From Girardinichthys multiradiatus (lineage: Eukaryota; Chordata; Actinopteri; Cyprinodontiformes; Goodeidae), in assembly GCF_021462225.1 (NCBI RefSeq), contig NC_061816.1:12363390-12427389 (forward strand): DNA of 64,000 nt, in the 5' to 3' direction. The notes below the pieces were generated by a model. It was not told where the DNA came from. It saw only the letters and a list, made by a program, of their open reading frames with translations, and ran no database searches. The position numbers were made by a program, and so were the translations under genes. Shown in pieces: positions 48,151-58,558 of the stretch. How positions within the stretch are numbered: position 1 is the first letter of the stretch; each line of letters begins with the position of its first letter.

Positions 48151-49924
48151 CATATTAATATATATTGTTTATTGAGTAAAACAAGGTTAATTTTGGTTGT
48201 TTAACAGCAATTAAAATCATGATGTTTTTCAGTGATAAAAACGTAGATTAGACATCAATACGTGGACATTTTTGGATAAATAACTGAATATTTATGAATG
48301 TGTCTAACATTTTTACTAGATAATATTACACACCCTTTTATTAAGTCCGCATTTCTGTAAAAATGTTTTTTATTGGTGTGATTTTATATTCTAACCTTAA
48401 ACGTCGTGTTTTTAGTAGTTATAAGCAGAAAATCATCATAATTAATAGAATTAATAGGCTTGAAAACATCAGTCTTTGTGTAATTAATCGACATAATGTG
48501 TTTCACTTAGTAAATTGTGATACCGACAATCAGCCTTAATATAACAATGCTGGAAAGCTGAAAGAAAAGAGGGAACCTAAAACTTAAATGTCAAGTGATG
48601 CATCCTTGACCTTCAATTCTTACTTGCCATTTTTCCGAAGATTTATGGATGAGCTGGTGCCCGTTGTCAACTAAAAACTACAAATTCACTCCCACTCCCC
48701 AAGGACTTCCAAAAATCATTGTGGGAAACAAAGCAAATCACCCACTTAGGTACAAAAGGACACGTTTTGAGGGAAAGTGAATAGATTAAGTCAATTTAAT
48801 TACTTAGACACAAAACAACCCATGAGATGCCTGAATATCACGGCTTGATGGCGCAGAACAATACCCGAAGGAGGTGTTGCTTATATTTAGAAACAGATTT
48901 AGGAAGACTTGAGCATATACAGTTACCTTGTTCTGTGTCATCAGCAAATGCAGAACATTTGCTGCAGCGTCATGTGATGAGGTGTTACATCCCAGGGAAG
49001 GATTAAAACTTTAACAGCCAATTAAAATCACAGGGGAACTCCAGGTACATCTTGCCATCTTAGTTGTGAATAGGAAACAGTGATAACAAATCACATTTGT
49101 CAGTATGAGCAGTAGAATAAAGGCAACGGAAGCACGCTAAAAGATTTAAGATGAACACAATTTCAGTTAAATTTGTTCAACAGGGAAAAATACCACAAAC
49201 CTCCACACATTAAGAAATTAATCAACCTGCTGTCAGTGTGTTCAGAGATTACAAATCATACACATTAGTAGTGTTGTGGGAGCCGACTCGCACTGCAGTG
49301 AGCCTGCAGTCAATTATTCTGCATGTGCACACGACCGAGCGAAAGCAGCGAGCAGTGAAGTGTCAGGCTGAATTACAGACTCCAACTGTATCTGATTGGT
49401 CCCACAGAGAAAGCAGAGGAAAGATCACCCACCAAGGGCTGAGTAGAACATTTACACAACATGTTTTAATCATGCATTTTAAATTTGATCAATTAGAAGT
49501 GAGGAAATAAAAATGTCAAGGAGGGCAGGGATGAACGGTGTGAGCTGATTAATTGGCCCCACATGTTTAAATTCCTCTGTTTTTCTTTTCTTACACAAAA
49601 GCCTTAACATTTGCCATTCTTGTCTCGCATGTTATCCTCTTCACCTGCCTAGTTAGCTGACATTTGTGCCTCTAGATTTCATGGAGGAATGAATATTAAA
49701 TGAATATTAAGATGCACAAACTGGCAACAGACCTGAAAGAACTCAGTGGATGGGTTCTCTGGCGGCAGGGTTCCTACACATTTTCCTTTTAACATTCCAG
49801 ACTTTTCAGACTCAATTTCTCAGAGTTCTCAGTCATCAGCCTAAGATAAAAATGCCAAAGTTTGCCTTGATGTTTTGGCAGTAATTTGCCAGCTGTTTCC
49901 ACAGTAAGTAAATGTGGTACCCGG

Positions 49925-50052
49925 AAACGACGGAAACTTGAAGGAATGAAGGAAGGACACATAACAGGAAGAAAGACTATAAAAGAACAGGAGATAAAAA
50001 GAAGGAATAAGGGTAGCAAGGAAAGAAAGGAAGAACACAATGAAGGAAGGAA
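49925..50052 (+). repeat. Polypurine GAAGGA-type tract
   Basis: Nearly all bases on the plus strand are purines, with imperfect GGAAGGA/GAAAGAA units. It is a degenerate simple repeat. Overlapping open frames on both strands, up to 117 codons, arise from this composition. Confidence 0.7.
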
Positions 50053-50809
50053 AATAACTTTCCTACAAAAAGAAACATACAGAGTTGAGGTTCTCTTCAT
50101 TTGTAAAGCTGGACTTTCCACATAGAACAAGTTACAAATCATTAATTATGGAGCAGAAATGACAGTTTTAGTGCCTTTGAGATCATTCCAAAAATTAAAC
50201 CCGCTATCAAGCAAGCACAAATCCAAGGGTTTGTGGCAGCTAATAACTTCTCAACAGACATCCTTACACACATCAGAGCTCAGCATCTGCAGAGCTGGAC
50301 GTTCTCCATGAAAAAGCCTTAAATCATCAACATTGTTCTAAAACGTACTGTAGCATTTAGGTTCTCTGCAAAGTGCTAAGAGGGATTTATCCAAATATTA
50401 GTGGAGGGGTGTGTGCACATATTTGGGACTTTTAACCATGTTTGGATAAGGAAAAGCCAATTCAATTCTACCTCATGCACTCGTTTTATTTCTTCAAAAA
50501 TGATTACTGTTATTTGTAGTATTAAAAGTCTGCTAAGAAAAAAATATAATGGTTGAATAGCATGATAAAAAACACCAAATTAATAGAACATAAACGTCTG
50601 ACTGGAACAAGCAAGAATCAGGAAGATGGACATTACAAAGACAAAAAAATCAAAATGAAAGAGTAAAATTTAGGGACTACGGTAACAAATAACAACTACA
50701 AGCAGAGTAAAAACATCAACATATGTCTTTTATGTGTTATAGCCTTTTATCACAGCTATCAGGTAATGTAGTTTGAAAATTCCCATCATCCCTCTATGAA
50801 AACTTAATC

Positions 50810-51130
50810 AGATGAAAACAGCCAGAGAGGCTTTTATCCATCATCAGTTAAAAGCTCCAATGATTTGCGCCTATTTTCTGATTGCCACCTTTTACCTCCG
50901 TGAGCCCGTTGTGTTCATTGCCCGTGACAAATTTACTTCAAAGGAAGCCTCCATCATGACCCATTTTCCCATCCCGCAACAGCTGTGCTTCTGTCCAATA
51001 AGGCACAAAGCTCGGATTCCCCCATGTATGAAGAGCTGGTGTGGCAAATGGCGAGCACATACTGGAGTACAGAGACAGCCACATGAGGAGGTACAGAAGG
51101 TAATCATTCAAAATATGGGTCATATTATCT
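50810..51130. promoter_or_regulatory. Candidate conserved non-coding element
   Basis: This is a complex block with balanced composition ('gatttgcgcctattttctga', CCCGTTGTGTTCATTGCCCG, 'aacagctgtgcttctgtcca'), including CAGCTG and a CCAAT motif. Open frames exist on both strands (111 plus, 84 minus) without motifs, which argues for constraint or chance rather than protein coding. Confidence 0.35.
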
Positions 51131-51833
51131 ACTTGAAGATTACATAAAGAGACAATGAATTCACTTATTACAGTTAAGAAAGAACAAGCCACAAGTATTG
51201 TGCACAGAGTAGCTGAGATACATGTAAAGGGGGTAAAAACAGTCTAGAGAAAGGTACACTGAAAGATAGGGAAGGAAAACACAGCAGCTATTGCTCTTAT
51301 ATGCACTGGTTCACTTTGCTTTTCATAACCAGGTGTGATAGATGACTCATGCTGCTTTTTCTCCCATCTATCCTGCAGAACACTCAAGGTCCATTCACAA
51401 ATGAACAAAGAAGTAAAGCACACTAATTGAAAACCTTCAACTGAGCTCTGCGTGGTTACTTTAAGTCAAATCAGCATTGGAAGAAAAACTGAACTTAATA
51501 AATTACAAAATGAGTTAGTAATTGTTGTGACAGATGAAGGAAAGCCATGGCTTCCAAGCAATTAAACGTTCACTCCCACTACACTGGGTTTGAGAGCAAT
51601 AATATCCAACATACAGTGCCTTGCGAAAGTACTCGGCCCCCTTCAACTGGTCAACCTCTTGCCACATTTCAGGCTTCAAACATAAAGATATAAAATTCTA
51701 ATTTTTTGTGAAGAATCAACAACAAGTGGGACACAATCGTGAAGTGGAATGAAATTCATTGGATGTGTCAAACCTTTTTAACAAATAAAAAACTGAAAAA
51801 TGGGGCGTGCAATATTATTCGGCCCCCTTGCGT

Positions 51834-52852
51834 TAATACTTTGTAGCGCCACCCTTTGCTGCAATTACAGTTGCAAGTCGCTTGGGGTATGTCTCTATCA
51901 GTTTTGCACATCGAGAGACTGAAATTCTTGCTCATTCTTCCTTGCAAAACAGCTGGAGCTCAGTGAGGTTGGATGGAGAGCGTTCGTGAACCGCAGCCTT
52001 CAGCTCTTTGCACAGATTCTCAATTGGATTTAGGTCTGGACTTTGACTTGGCCATTCCAACACCTGGATATGTTTATTTGTGAACCATTCCATTGTAGAT
52101 TTGGCTTTATGTTTTGGATCATTGTCTTGTTGGAAGATAAATCTCCGCCCCAGTCTCAGGTCTCTTGCAGACTCCAACAGGTTTTCTTCCAGAATGGTCC
52201 TGTATTTGGCCCCATCCATCTTCCCATCAATTTTGACCATCTTCCCTGTCCCTCCTGACGAACAGCAGGCCCAAACCATGATGCTGCCACCACCATGTTT
52301 GACAGTGGGGATGGTGTGTTCAGGGTGATGAGCTGTGTTGCTTTTATGCCAAACATATCGTTTTGCATTGTGGTCAAACATTTCGATTTTGGTTTCATCT
52401 GACCAGAGCACCTTCTTCCACATGTTTGGTGTGTCTCCCAGGTGGCTTGTGCCAAACTTTAAACGAGACTTTTTATGGATATCTTTGAGAAATGGCTTTC
52501 TTCTTGCCACTCTTCCATAAAGGCCAGATTTGTGGAGTGTACGACTGATTGTTGTCCTATGGACAGACTCTCCCACCTCAGCTGTAGATCTCTGCAGTTC
52601 ATCCAGAGTGATCATGGGCCTCTTGGCTGCATCTCTGATCAGTCTTCTCCTTGTTCGAGATGAAAGTTTAGAGGGACGGCCGGGTCTTGGTAGATTTGCA
52701 GTGGTCTGATACTCCTTCCATTTCAATATGTTAGCTTGCACAGTGCTCCTTGGGATGTTTAAAGCTTGGGAAATCTTTTTGTATCCAAATCCAGCTTTAA
52801 ACTTCTCCACAACAGTATTTTGGACCTGCCTGGTGTGTTCCTTGGTCTTCAT
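51834..52852 (-). pseudogene. Tc1-like transposase C, near full length
   Basis: The frame starts MKTKEHTRQVQ and runs 306 codons to 51932. It has two DNA-binding helix-turn-helix parts (first about residues 12-50, second about 66-115) joined by a GRPSK hook at about 58-62. The catalytic triad is complete: Asp152 (LWSDETK), Asp243 (QQDNDPKHK) and Glu278 (SPDLNPIEN), DD34E spacing. The frame stops at a TGA where the family has tryptophan (EEW to EE-stop). The remaining C terminus continues in frame to a natural stop at 51834, so about 32 residues are lost. A cysteine follows the ENL segment where tryptophan is usual. Its coding sequence is otherwise well preserved. The nested element sits upstream of the ATG and would separate it from its right end. 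Confidence 0.92.
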
Positions 52853-52918
52853 GATGCTCTCTGTGCTTTGAACAGAACCCTGAGACTATCACAGAGCAGG
52901 TGCATTTACAGGTCCTTC

Positions 52919-54510
52919 TCAAAATATTAGCATATTGTGATAAAGTTCATTATTTTCCATAATGTCATGATGAAAATTTAACATTCATATATTTTAGATT
53001 CATTGCACACTAACTGAAATATTTCAGGTCTTTTATTGTCTTAATACAGATGATTTTGGCATACAGCTCATGAAAACCCAAAATTCCTATCTCACAAAAT
53101 TAGCATATTTCATTCGACCAATAAAAGAAAAGTGTTTTTAATACAAAAAACGTCAACCTTCAAATAATCATGTACAGTTATGCACTCAATACTTGGTCGG
53201 GAATCCTTTGGCAGAAATGACTGCTTCAATGCGGCGTGGCATGGAGGCAATCAGCCTGTGGCACTGCTGAGGTCTTATGGAGGCCCAGGATGCTTCGATA
53301 GCGGCCTTTAGCTCATCCAGAGTGTTGGGTCTTGAGTCTCTCAACGTTCTCTTCACAATATCCCACAGATTCTCTATGGGGTTCAGGTCAGGAGAGTTGG
53401 CAGGCCAATTGAGCACAGTGATACCATGGTCAGTAAACCATTTACCAGTGGTTTTGGCACTGTGAGCAGGTGCCAGGTCGTGCTGAAAAATGAAATCTTC
53501 ATCTCCATAAAGCTTTTCAGCAGATGGAAGCATGAAGTGCTCCAAAATCTCCTGATAGCTAGCTGCATTGACCCTGCCCTTGATAAAACACAGTGGACCA
53601 ACACCAGCAGCTGACACGGCACCCCAGACCATCACTGACTGTGGGTACTTGACACTGGACTTCTGGCATTTCCTTCTCCCCAGTCTTCCTCCAGACTCTG
53701 GCACCTTGATTTCCGAATGACATGCAGAATTTGCTTTCATCCGAAAAAAGTACTTTGGACCACTGAGCAACAGTCCAGTGCTGCTTCTCTGTAGCCCAGG
53801 TCAGGCGCTTCTGCCGCTGTTTCTGGTTCAAAAGTGGCTTGACCTGGGGAATGCGGCACCTGTAGCCCATTTCCTGCGCACGCCTGTGCACGGTGGCTCT
53901 GGATGTTTCTACTCCAGACTCAGTCCACTGCTTCCGCAGGTCCCCCGAGGTCTGGAATCGGCCCTTCTCCACAATCTTCCTCAGGGTCCGGTCACCTCTT
54001 CTTGTTGTGCAGCGTTTTCTGCCACACCTTTTCCTTCCCACAGACTTCCCACTGAGATGCCTTGATACAGCACTCTGGGAACAGCCTATTCATTCAGAAA
54101 TATCTTTCTGTGTCTTACCCTCTTGCTTGAGGGTGTCAATAGTGGCCTTCTGGACAGCAGTCAGGTCGACAGTCTTACCCATGATTGGGGTTTTGAGTGA
54201 TGAACCAGGCTGGGAGTTTTAAAGGCCTCAGGAATCTTTTACAGGTGTTTAGAGTTAACTCGTTGATTCAGATGATTAGGTTCATAGCTCGTTTAGAGAC
54301 CCTTTTAATGATATGCTAATTTTGTGAGATAGGAATTTTGGGTTTTCATGAGCTGTATGCCAAAATCATCCGTATTAAGACAATAAAAGACCTGAAATAT
54401 TTCAGTTAGTGTGCAAAGAATCTAAAATATATGAATGTCAAATTTTCATCATGACATTATGGAAAATAATGAACTTTATCACAATATGCTAATATTTTGA
54501 GAAGGACCTG
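52919..54510 (-). mobile_element. Tc1-like element, copy B, nested in element C
   Basis: It is flanked by TA (52917-52918 and 54511-54512). It is the same family as 34008-35575, with 200-bp inverted repeats beginning CAGGTCCTTCTCAAAATATT. The insertion is in the 5' untranslated region of element C and in the same orientation. Removing it and one TA rejoins element C. It is therefore younger than its host. Confidence 0.95.
53186..54182 (-). pseudogene. Tc1-like transposase, copy B
   Basis: The start at 54182 reads MGKTVDLTAVQK. A stop (TGA) replaces a glutamine codon in the helix-turn-helix at about 54092. The frame then runs open from about 54090 to 53680, including KPLLNQKQRQKRL, absent from copy A, and LFSDESKF. 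An 8-bp deletion near 53668 shifts the frame. The remainder (53660-53186) is open through FQHDLAPAHS, SPDLNPIENLW and the true C terminus ending GFPTKY. The triad is preserved across the two frames. Copies A and B each keep segments the other has lost. Confidence 0.92.
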
Positions 54511-54897
54511 TATACGGACACTTGATTACACACAGGTGGATTCTATTTATCATCATCAGTCATTTGGGACAACATTGGATCATTCAGAGATCCTCACTGA
54601 ACTTCTGGAGTGAGTTTGCTGCACTGAAAGTAAAAGGGCTGAATAATATTGCACGCCCCACTTTTCAGTTTTTTATTCGTTAAAAAAGTTTGACACATCC
54701 AATAAATTTAATTCCACTTCACGATTGTGTCCCACTTGTTGTTGATTCTTCACAAAAAATTTGAATTTTATATCTTTATGTTTGAAGCCTGAAATGTGGC
54801 AAGAGGTTGACCAGTTCAAGGGGGCCGAGTACTTTTGCAAGGCACTGTATGTATCTTAAGAAAGATGGTTAAAAACCTGCAAGAGTTGTTGGAGTTA

Positions 54898-55425
54898 CAG
54901 TGGCTGAAAAGGTATTCATACCCTTTGAGCTTTTCCAGATTTTGTCCCTTTAAATTTTATGTAGATTTTATGTGATAGACCAACAGAATGTAGTGCATAA
55001 TTGTTTTTATTTTTTTTAAACAAAAATAAATTTGAAATGTGGGGTGTATTGGTGCTCAGATGCCCTTGAGTCCATGTCTCTGTCAGCTTTGCACAGCTGC
55101 AACATTTTTTGCCAATTCTTCCTTGCAAAAAGAGCTCAAGCTCAGCTGGATGTAGATGATTTGTGAACATCGATTTCCAAGTCTGGACATAGATTCTCCA
55201 TTGCATTTAGGACTGGACTATAACTAGGCCACTGAACTACTCCATTGTAGCTCTAGCGGCATGTATGCTTCAGCTTCCTGCTTAAAGCTCAAGCTCCTGA
55301 CTCTGGATTATATTTTTGGGGTATTAGAGGAAAAAGGTGCTGAAAATACATGGCATTTGTGTTTGTAATATAACAAAAAGTGGAAAAACAGCTCTTTGGG
55401 TTATAAATACTTTTGAAAAGCATTG
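54898..55425 (-). mobile_element. Short Tc1-like relic with both ends
   Basis: It is flanked by TA (54896-54897 and 55426-55427). The left end reads CAGTGGCTGAAAAGGTATTC and the right end AATACTTTTGAAAAGCATTG, inverted relatives of the ends of the fossil at 11720. Inside, the minus strand keeps the C-terminal transposase coding end ('ccaattcttccttgcaaaaa' and 'attctccattgcatttagga'). A large deletion then runs to the right end. At 528 bp it is a non-autonomous derivative. It lies only 50 bp from the right end of element C. Confidence 0.8.
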
Positions 55426-55427
55426 TA

Positions 55428-55780
55428 ACTGCGGGATTGCCAATTAAAACCCATTCAAGTAACGTGAAGAAACAAAATGAAGAAATTACAGTACATGTGA
55501 GGAATGAGAAAAAATCCTTTGATAGAAGCATGTTACTCCTAACTTCACGGATATATATTCACTGCAGAGAAGAAAGTGGCTACGATAGTCTGCATCTCTC
55601 AAAAGAAAGCCACAAATAAGTAGAACGGGACCTACTTTGAAAGAACTTGCTTTTATTAAGTTAGAAATGTGAAGCACTACATTTTTATGAACAGGCATAT
55701 GCCACCAGTCAGACAATGCATGCTCCAGCAACAAACAAAAAACAGGCAATCACTGTGGGGAGAGCAGCATGTTTCCTTAC
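55428..55780. other. Intron sequence downstream of the exon
   Basis: No element ends are seen. The donor side of the exon (GTAAGG on the minus strand) lies at 55780-55775. Confidence 0.5.
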
Positions 55781-55855
55781 CTTGTGCCATTTCTATGATG
55801 CTCATTTGGCTCTCTGAAGGAAACAGGATTTTTGGTGGCTTGTCTGTCAGGGGAG
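55781..55855 (-). CDS. il1rapl1/il1rapl2: Internal exon of an IL1RAPL-type receptor gene
   Basis: On the minus strand a pyrimidine-rich acceptor (TTGTTCTTTCACAG) precedes 75 nt of open sequence ending at a GTAAGG donor. The exon begins with two bases completing a codon and ends with the first base of the next, so both introns are phase 1, as usual in Ig-domain genes. The peptide reads PLTDKPPKILFP, then SESQMSIIEMAQ, with a glycine likely to follow. From memory this corresponds to the start of the third Ig-like domain in IL1RAPL1 and IL1RAPL2, where TDKPPK and a proline-glutamate pattern are shared. I cannot separate the two paralogues by eye. These are synaptic membrane receptors with three extracellular Ig domains and a cytoplasmic TIR domain. 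Their genes have very large introns, which explains the otherwise gene-free window. No neighbouring exon was found. Confidence 0.77.
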
Positions 55856-58148
55856 CTGTGAAAGAACAAGCAGAATGGAGCACACATTAAAATCCTCATC
55901 GCTCTCCCCAGTGGACTGTAGGAGTATGATTTATTCATTAAAGACCACATTAAGGCCTGCATTAAAATGAGAACAAATAAAATATTATATTTAAACGGTG
56001 GACAGACAAAAGGGGATAAATTACAAGGATTCTGAATTAGCAATTCAAAGCCTTAAACATCAAAGTCCAAAGCAGCTGCAGCAGCACTACTCAGCAGTAA
56101 TCCAATTCGCTCATTGTGTAAGTGATGATGCTATGGCTTGGACTTGGATGTAATGCAAATGGAGCTGTATTTACATTAAGAGTATAATGTCTTAGACTGG
56201 AAATTTGGGAAAGATCCGACTTTCCAACTAGTAATAATACAAGAGAATCCAAGAAGAGGGGCACAGTTGCTTTAAAACATTTCTTTTTTAAGTGCACAAA
56301 CAAATTAGACAGCTGCTGAGAGACGAAGCAGGCACTCAGAAAGAGAAAATAAAAGTGGAGAGGACTGTTTTTTTTAATTTACACTGGAAATGGGAACAAC
56401 CTCAGAACTGGGCATGCTGATTCCCAACATTGTACTCTTGCTGGCAAATAAATGTACTCATTTTTGAAATATTTTAATGTGAAATGTATTCATCACAATT
56501 TAAAGTAATTAACTGCAAAATCATACAGAAATATCTGAATCTTCATTTAATTATTTCATGGTTCCTTATCTGCAGCGCACTAAACCCCCCACCCGACTTT
56601 AGTGGGTAATGGTGACAGTGGGACTCAACATTTTGGTTTAAATCAATATTAATATTTGAGTATTTGTTTGCAATTCAGTTATTTTTTCCATTTTATTGAA
56701 TTGTGGCATTTTTGGACCTCCATACCCAGCTTCAGGGTATCATTGACTCTGAACAGGATACATTTTTTGAATCCAAGTTAAAACAGTGTGTCATCACGCT
56801 TGCTCTGTCGATTCCAATTAAAACTGAGAAGAGCAAGGCTTCCCGTTTTTTTTATAAGAACAGTCATGCCTGGAGACGTATTACAAATACTCTGCAGAGC
56901 CTCTCTTCAATTCTAATGTGGAGGCTAGATTGGATTTGCAGAGTTCGCTCCATGAGTTGAAGGTGAAATCCCAACCCTGGAAGGTAATCAAAGTTCTGGT
57001 GTTTTTAACAAGCTCTGAGGGTTGGTTCTTGGCATGGTTTCATTTGGAAATTAAAGGTAAAAAAAAGTGGAAGAAGCCTGTTTAACTCTAATAAAAATAC
57101 TGCCCTTCATTCAAACCAAGGGCATGTGGCTGATGTGTTAGTCAGTGGGATTCCATCAAGCTGGAAGGCATGTAAACTCATATCCACACAAGAGAAACAA
57201 ATTCAAGACGCATTAGCAAAACTGGCTGGTCTTCAACGACAAAACCATAATTCTGTGGTGGGTTATTGTGTGTGGGAGTGGGCAGGCTTCTCGCTGGGGG
57301 GACCAAAGCACATCTAGTCTGACCTGCTTCCTAACGTGCAAACATCATAATCACAGACGCACACATTCCCACGCACATAAACACTGGAAAAGCCTGAAGT
57401 TGGTTGCCGCCTGAGAGAACATCTTTAAAGTGTCCCTCACAGGCTGTGTGATACGCTCTTGCTGTGATCACATGATGATGGATGGAGGGATGGAGTAATA
57501 AAGCAAAAAAAAAAAGAGACCTTGTTCTCTCCCATTAACTCCCCCATCACCTTTTCTCCCCGCACCTGTCGATGTGCTGCTTACTGTGCGTCTTTGTAGC
57601 TCTGTCTGTCTGGTTCAGTCGCCTCTCAGGGCTGAGATGGAAGGAAGATGAAATAGTGGTAGAGGAATAGAGGAAGGAGGGAGGAAGGGAGAGGGTTGTG
57701 GTCCTCTGTTCACACCTCATTAAGGACCACTTCAGCAGACATAGATTAAGAGGGGAAAGCATATGTGTATGTGTATGTGTGTATGTGTATGTGTGTGTGT
57801 GTGTGTGTGTATGCGTCTGCGAGCTTGAGATCATTAAAGAAGAAATGCAGTGTACTCACTGCATATTTCCACTGCAGCAAATAAATGAAAGCAGTTTTCC
57901 AGCAACTTGAGAGGCAAACCTTGTTAGTCACAGATGATGCAGAAGAAAAGTATTTTCTCTCCTCGAGCCAACCATGTTAGAGCTTCAACTATTAGAAAAC
58001 CAGTTTATTTCACTCTAAAAAAAAACAACCAGAATTGTTTGAAAATAGAATTGAACATAAGTTTGACTCCAGGGTTACTAATTCATTCATCAACCGTCCT
58101 CCACCTATCTGAGCTTAGGTAAAAGATGTCACAGGATCGCAAGGAAAC
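55856..58148. other. Intron sequence upstream of the exon
   Basis: No further exon is recognised. A frame at 56703-56960 (85 codons) includes a lysine/serine-rich part I cannot assign; it may be a retroelement fragment. A block at 57290-57490 is CpG-retaining and may be conserved non-coding sequence. A GT microsatellite lies at 57761-57813. Confidence 0.4.
57761..57813 (+). repeat. GT/ATGTGT microsatellite
   Basis: Imperfect ATGTGT units run into a pure GT run of about ten units, then end in ATGCGTC. It is a simple-sequence repeat, probably polymorphic in length. Confidence 0.95.
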
Positions 58149-58558
58149 GTAGATTCAACAAGCTGCCTCAAACATTCGTCAGAGATTTTGCTTCATAATG
58201 TTATAATAGCATCACATGATGTAAATCTCCTTTTCCACCACATCCCAAAGCTTATCTACTGGATTTAGATCTGGTGAGAGTGGAGACCGTTGGAGTACAG
58301 TGAACTTGCTGCTATCTTAAAGACACCAGTCTGAGATGATTTGAGCTTTGTGACAAGGTGCATTATCCTGCAGGCTGTAGCCGTGGGAAGATGGGTACAC
58401 TGTGATCAAGAAGGGGTGGCCAAGGTCCACAAAAAGGCTCAAGGAGGCTGTGATGTTTAAACAACACTCAACTAGTACTAAGGGGCCAAAAGTGTGCCAA
58501 AAAAAAAATATCGCCCACACTATTAAACCACCACCTGCACCCTGAACCATTGGTACAA

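Larger units (their letters stand above)
48151..51611. other. Non-coding stretch
   Basis: No gene is supported. A block at 49230-49460 has several CpGs and a GACTCGCACTGCAGTGAG palindromic core. A purine tract lies at 49925-50052, and a stronger candidate regulatory block at 50810-51130. Other parts are AT-rich unique-looking DNA. Confidence 0.4.
51614..54847 (-). mobile_element. Tc1-like element C, hosting nested element B
   Basis: It is flanked by TA (51612-51613 and 54848-54849). Terminal inverted repeats of about 215 bp begin CAGTGCCTTGCGAAAGTACT and end GTACTTTTGCAAGGCACTG, with matching inner parts ('gggcgtgcaatattattcgg' and its inverse near 54640). The transposase is on the minus strand. 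A second Tc1-like element is inserted at TA 52917-52918 in the 5' untranslated part. Without it the element would be about 1.64 kb, the normal Tc1 length. Confidence 0.95.

Noticed and set aside
49789..50142. 117-codon minus-strand frame with leucine/phenylalanine-rich middle as a membrane protein
   Set aside because: The hydrophobic run is the reverse strand of a polypurine simple repeat.
57547..57834. His/Thr repeat protein
   Set aside because: It is a translation of the GT microsatellite.
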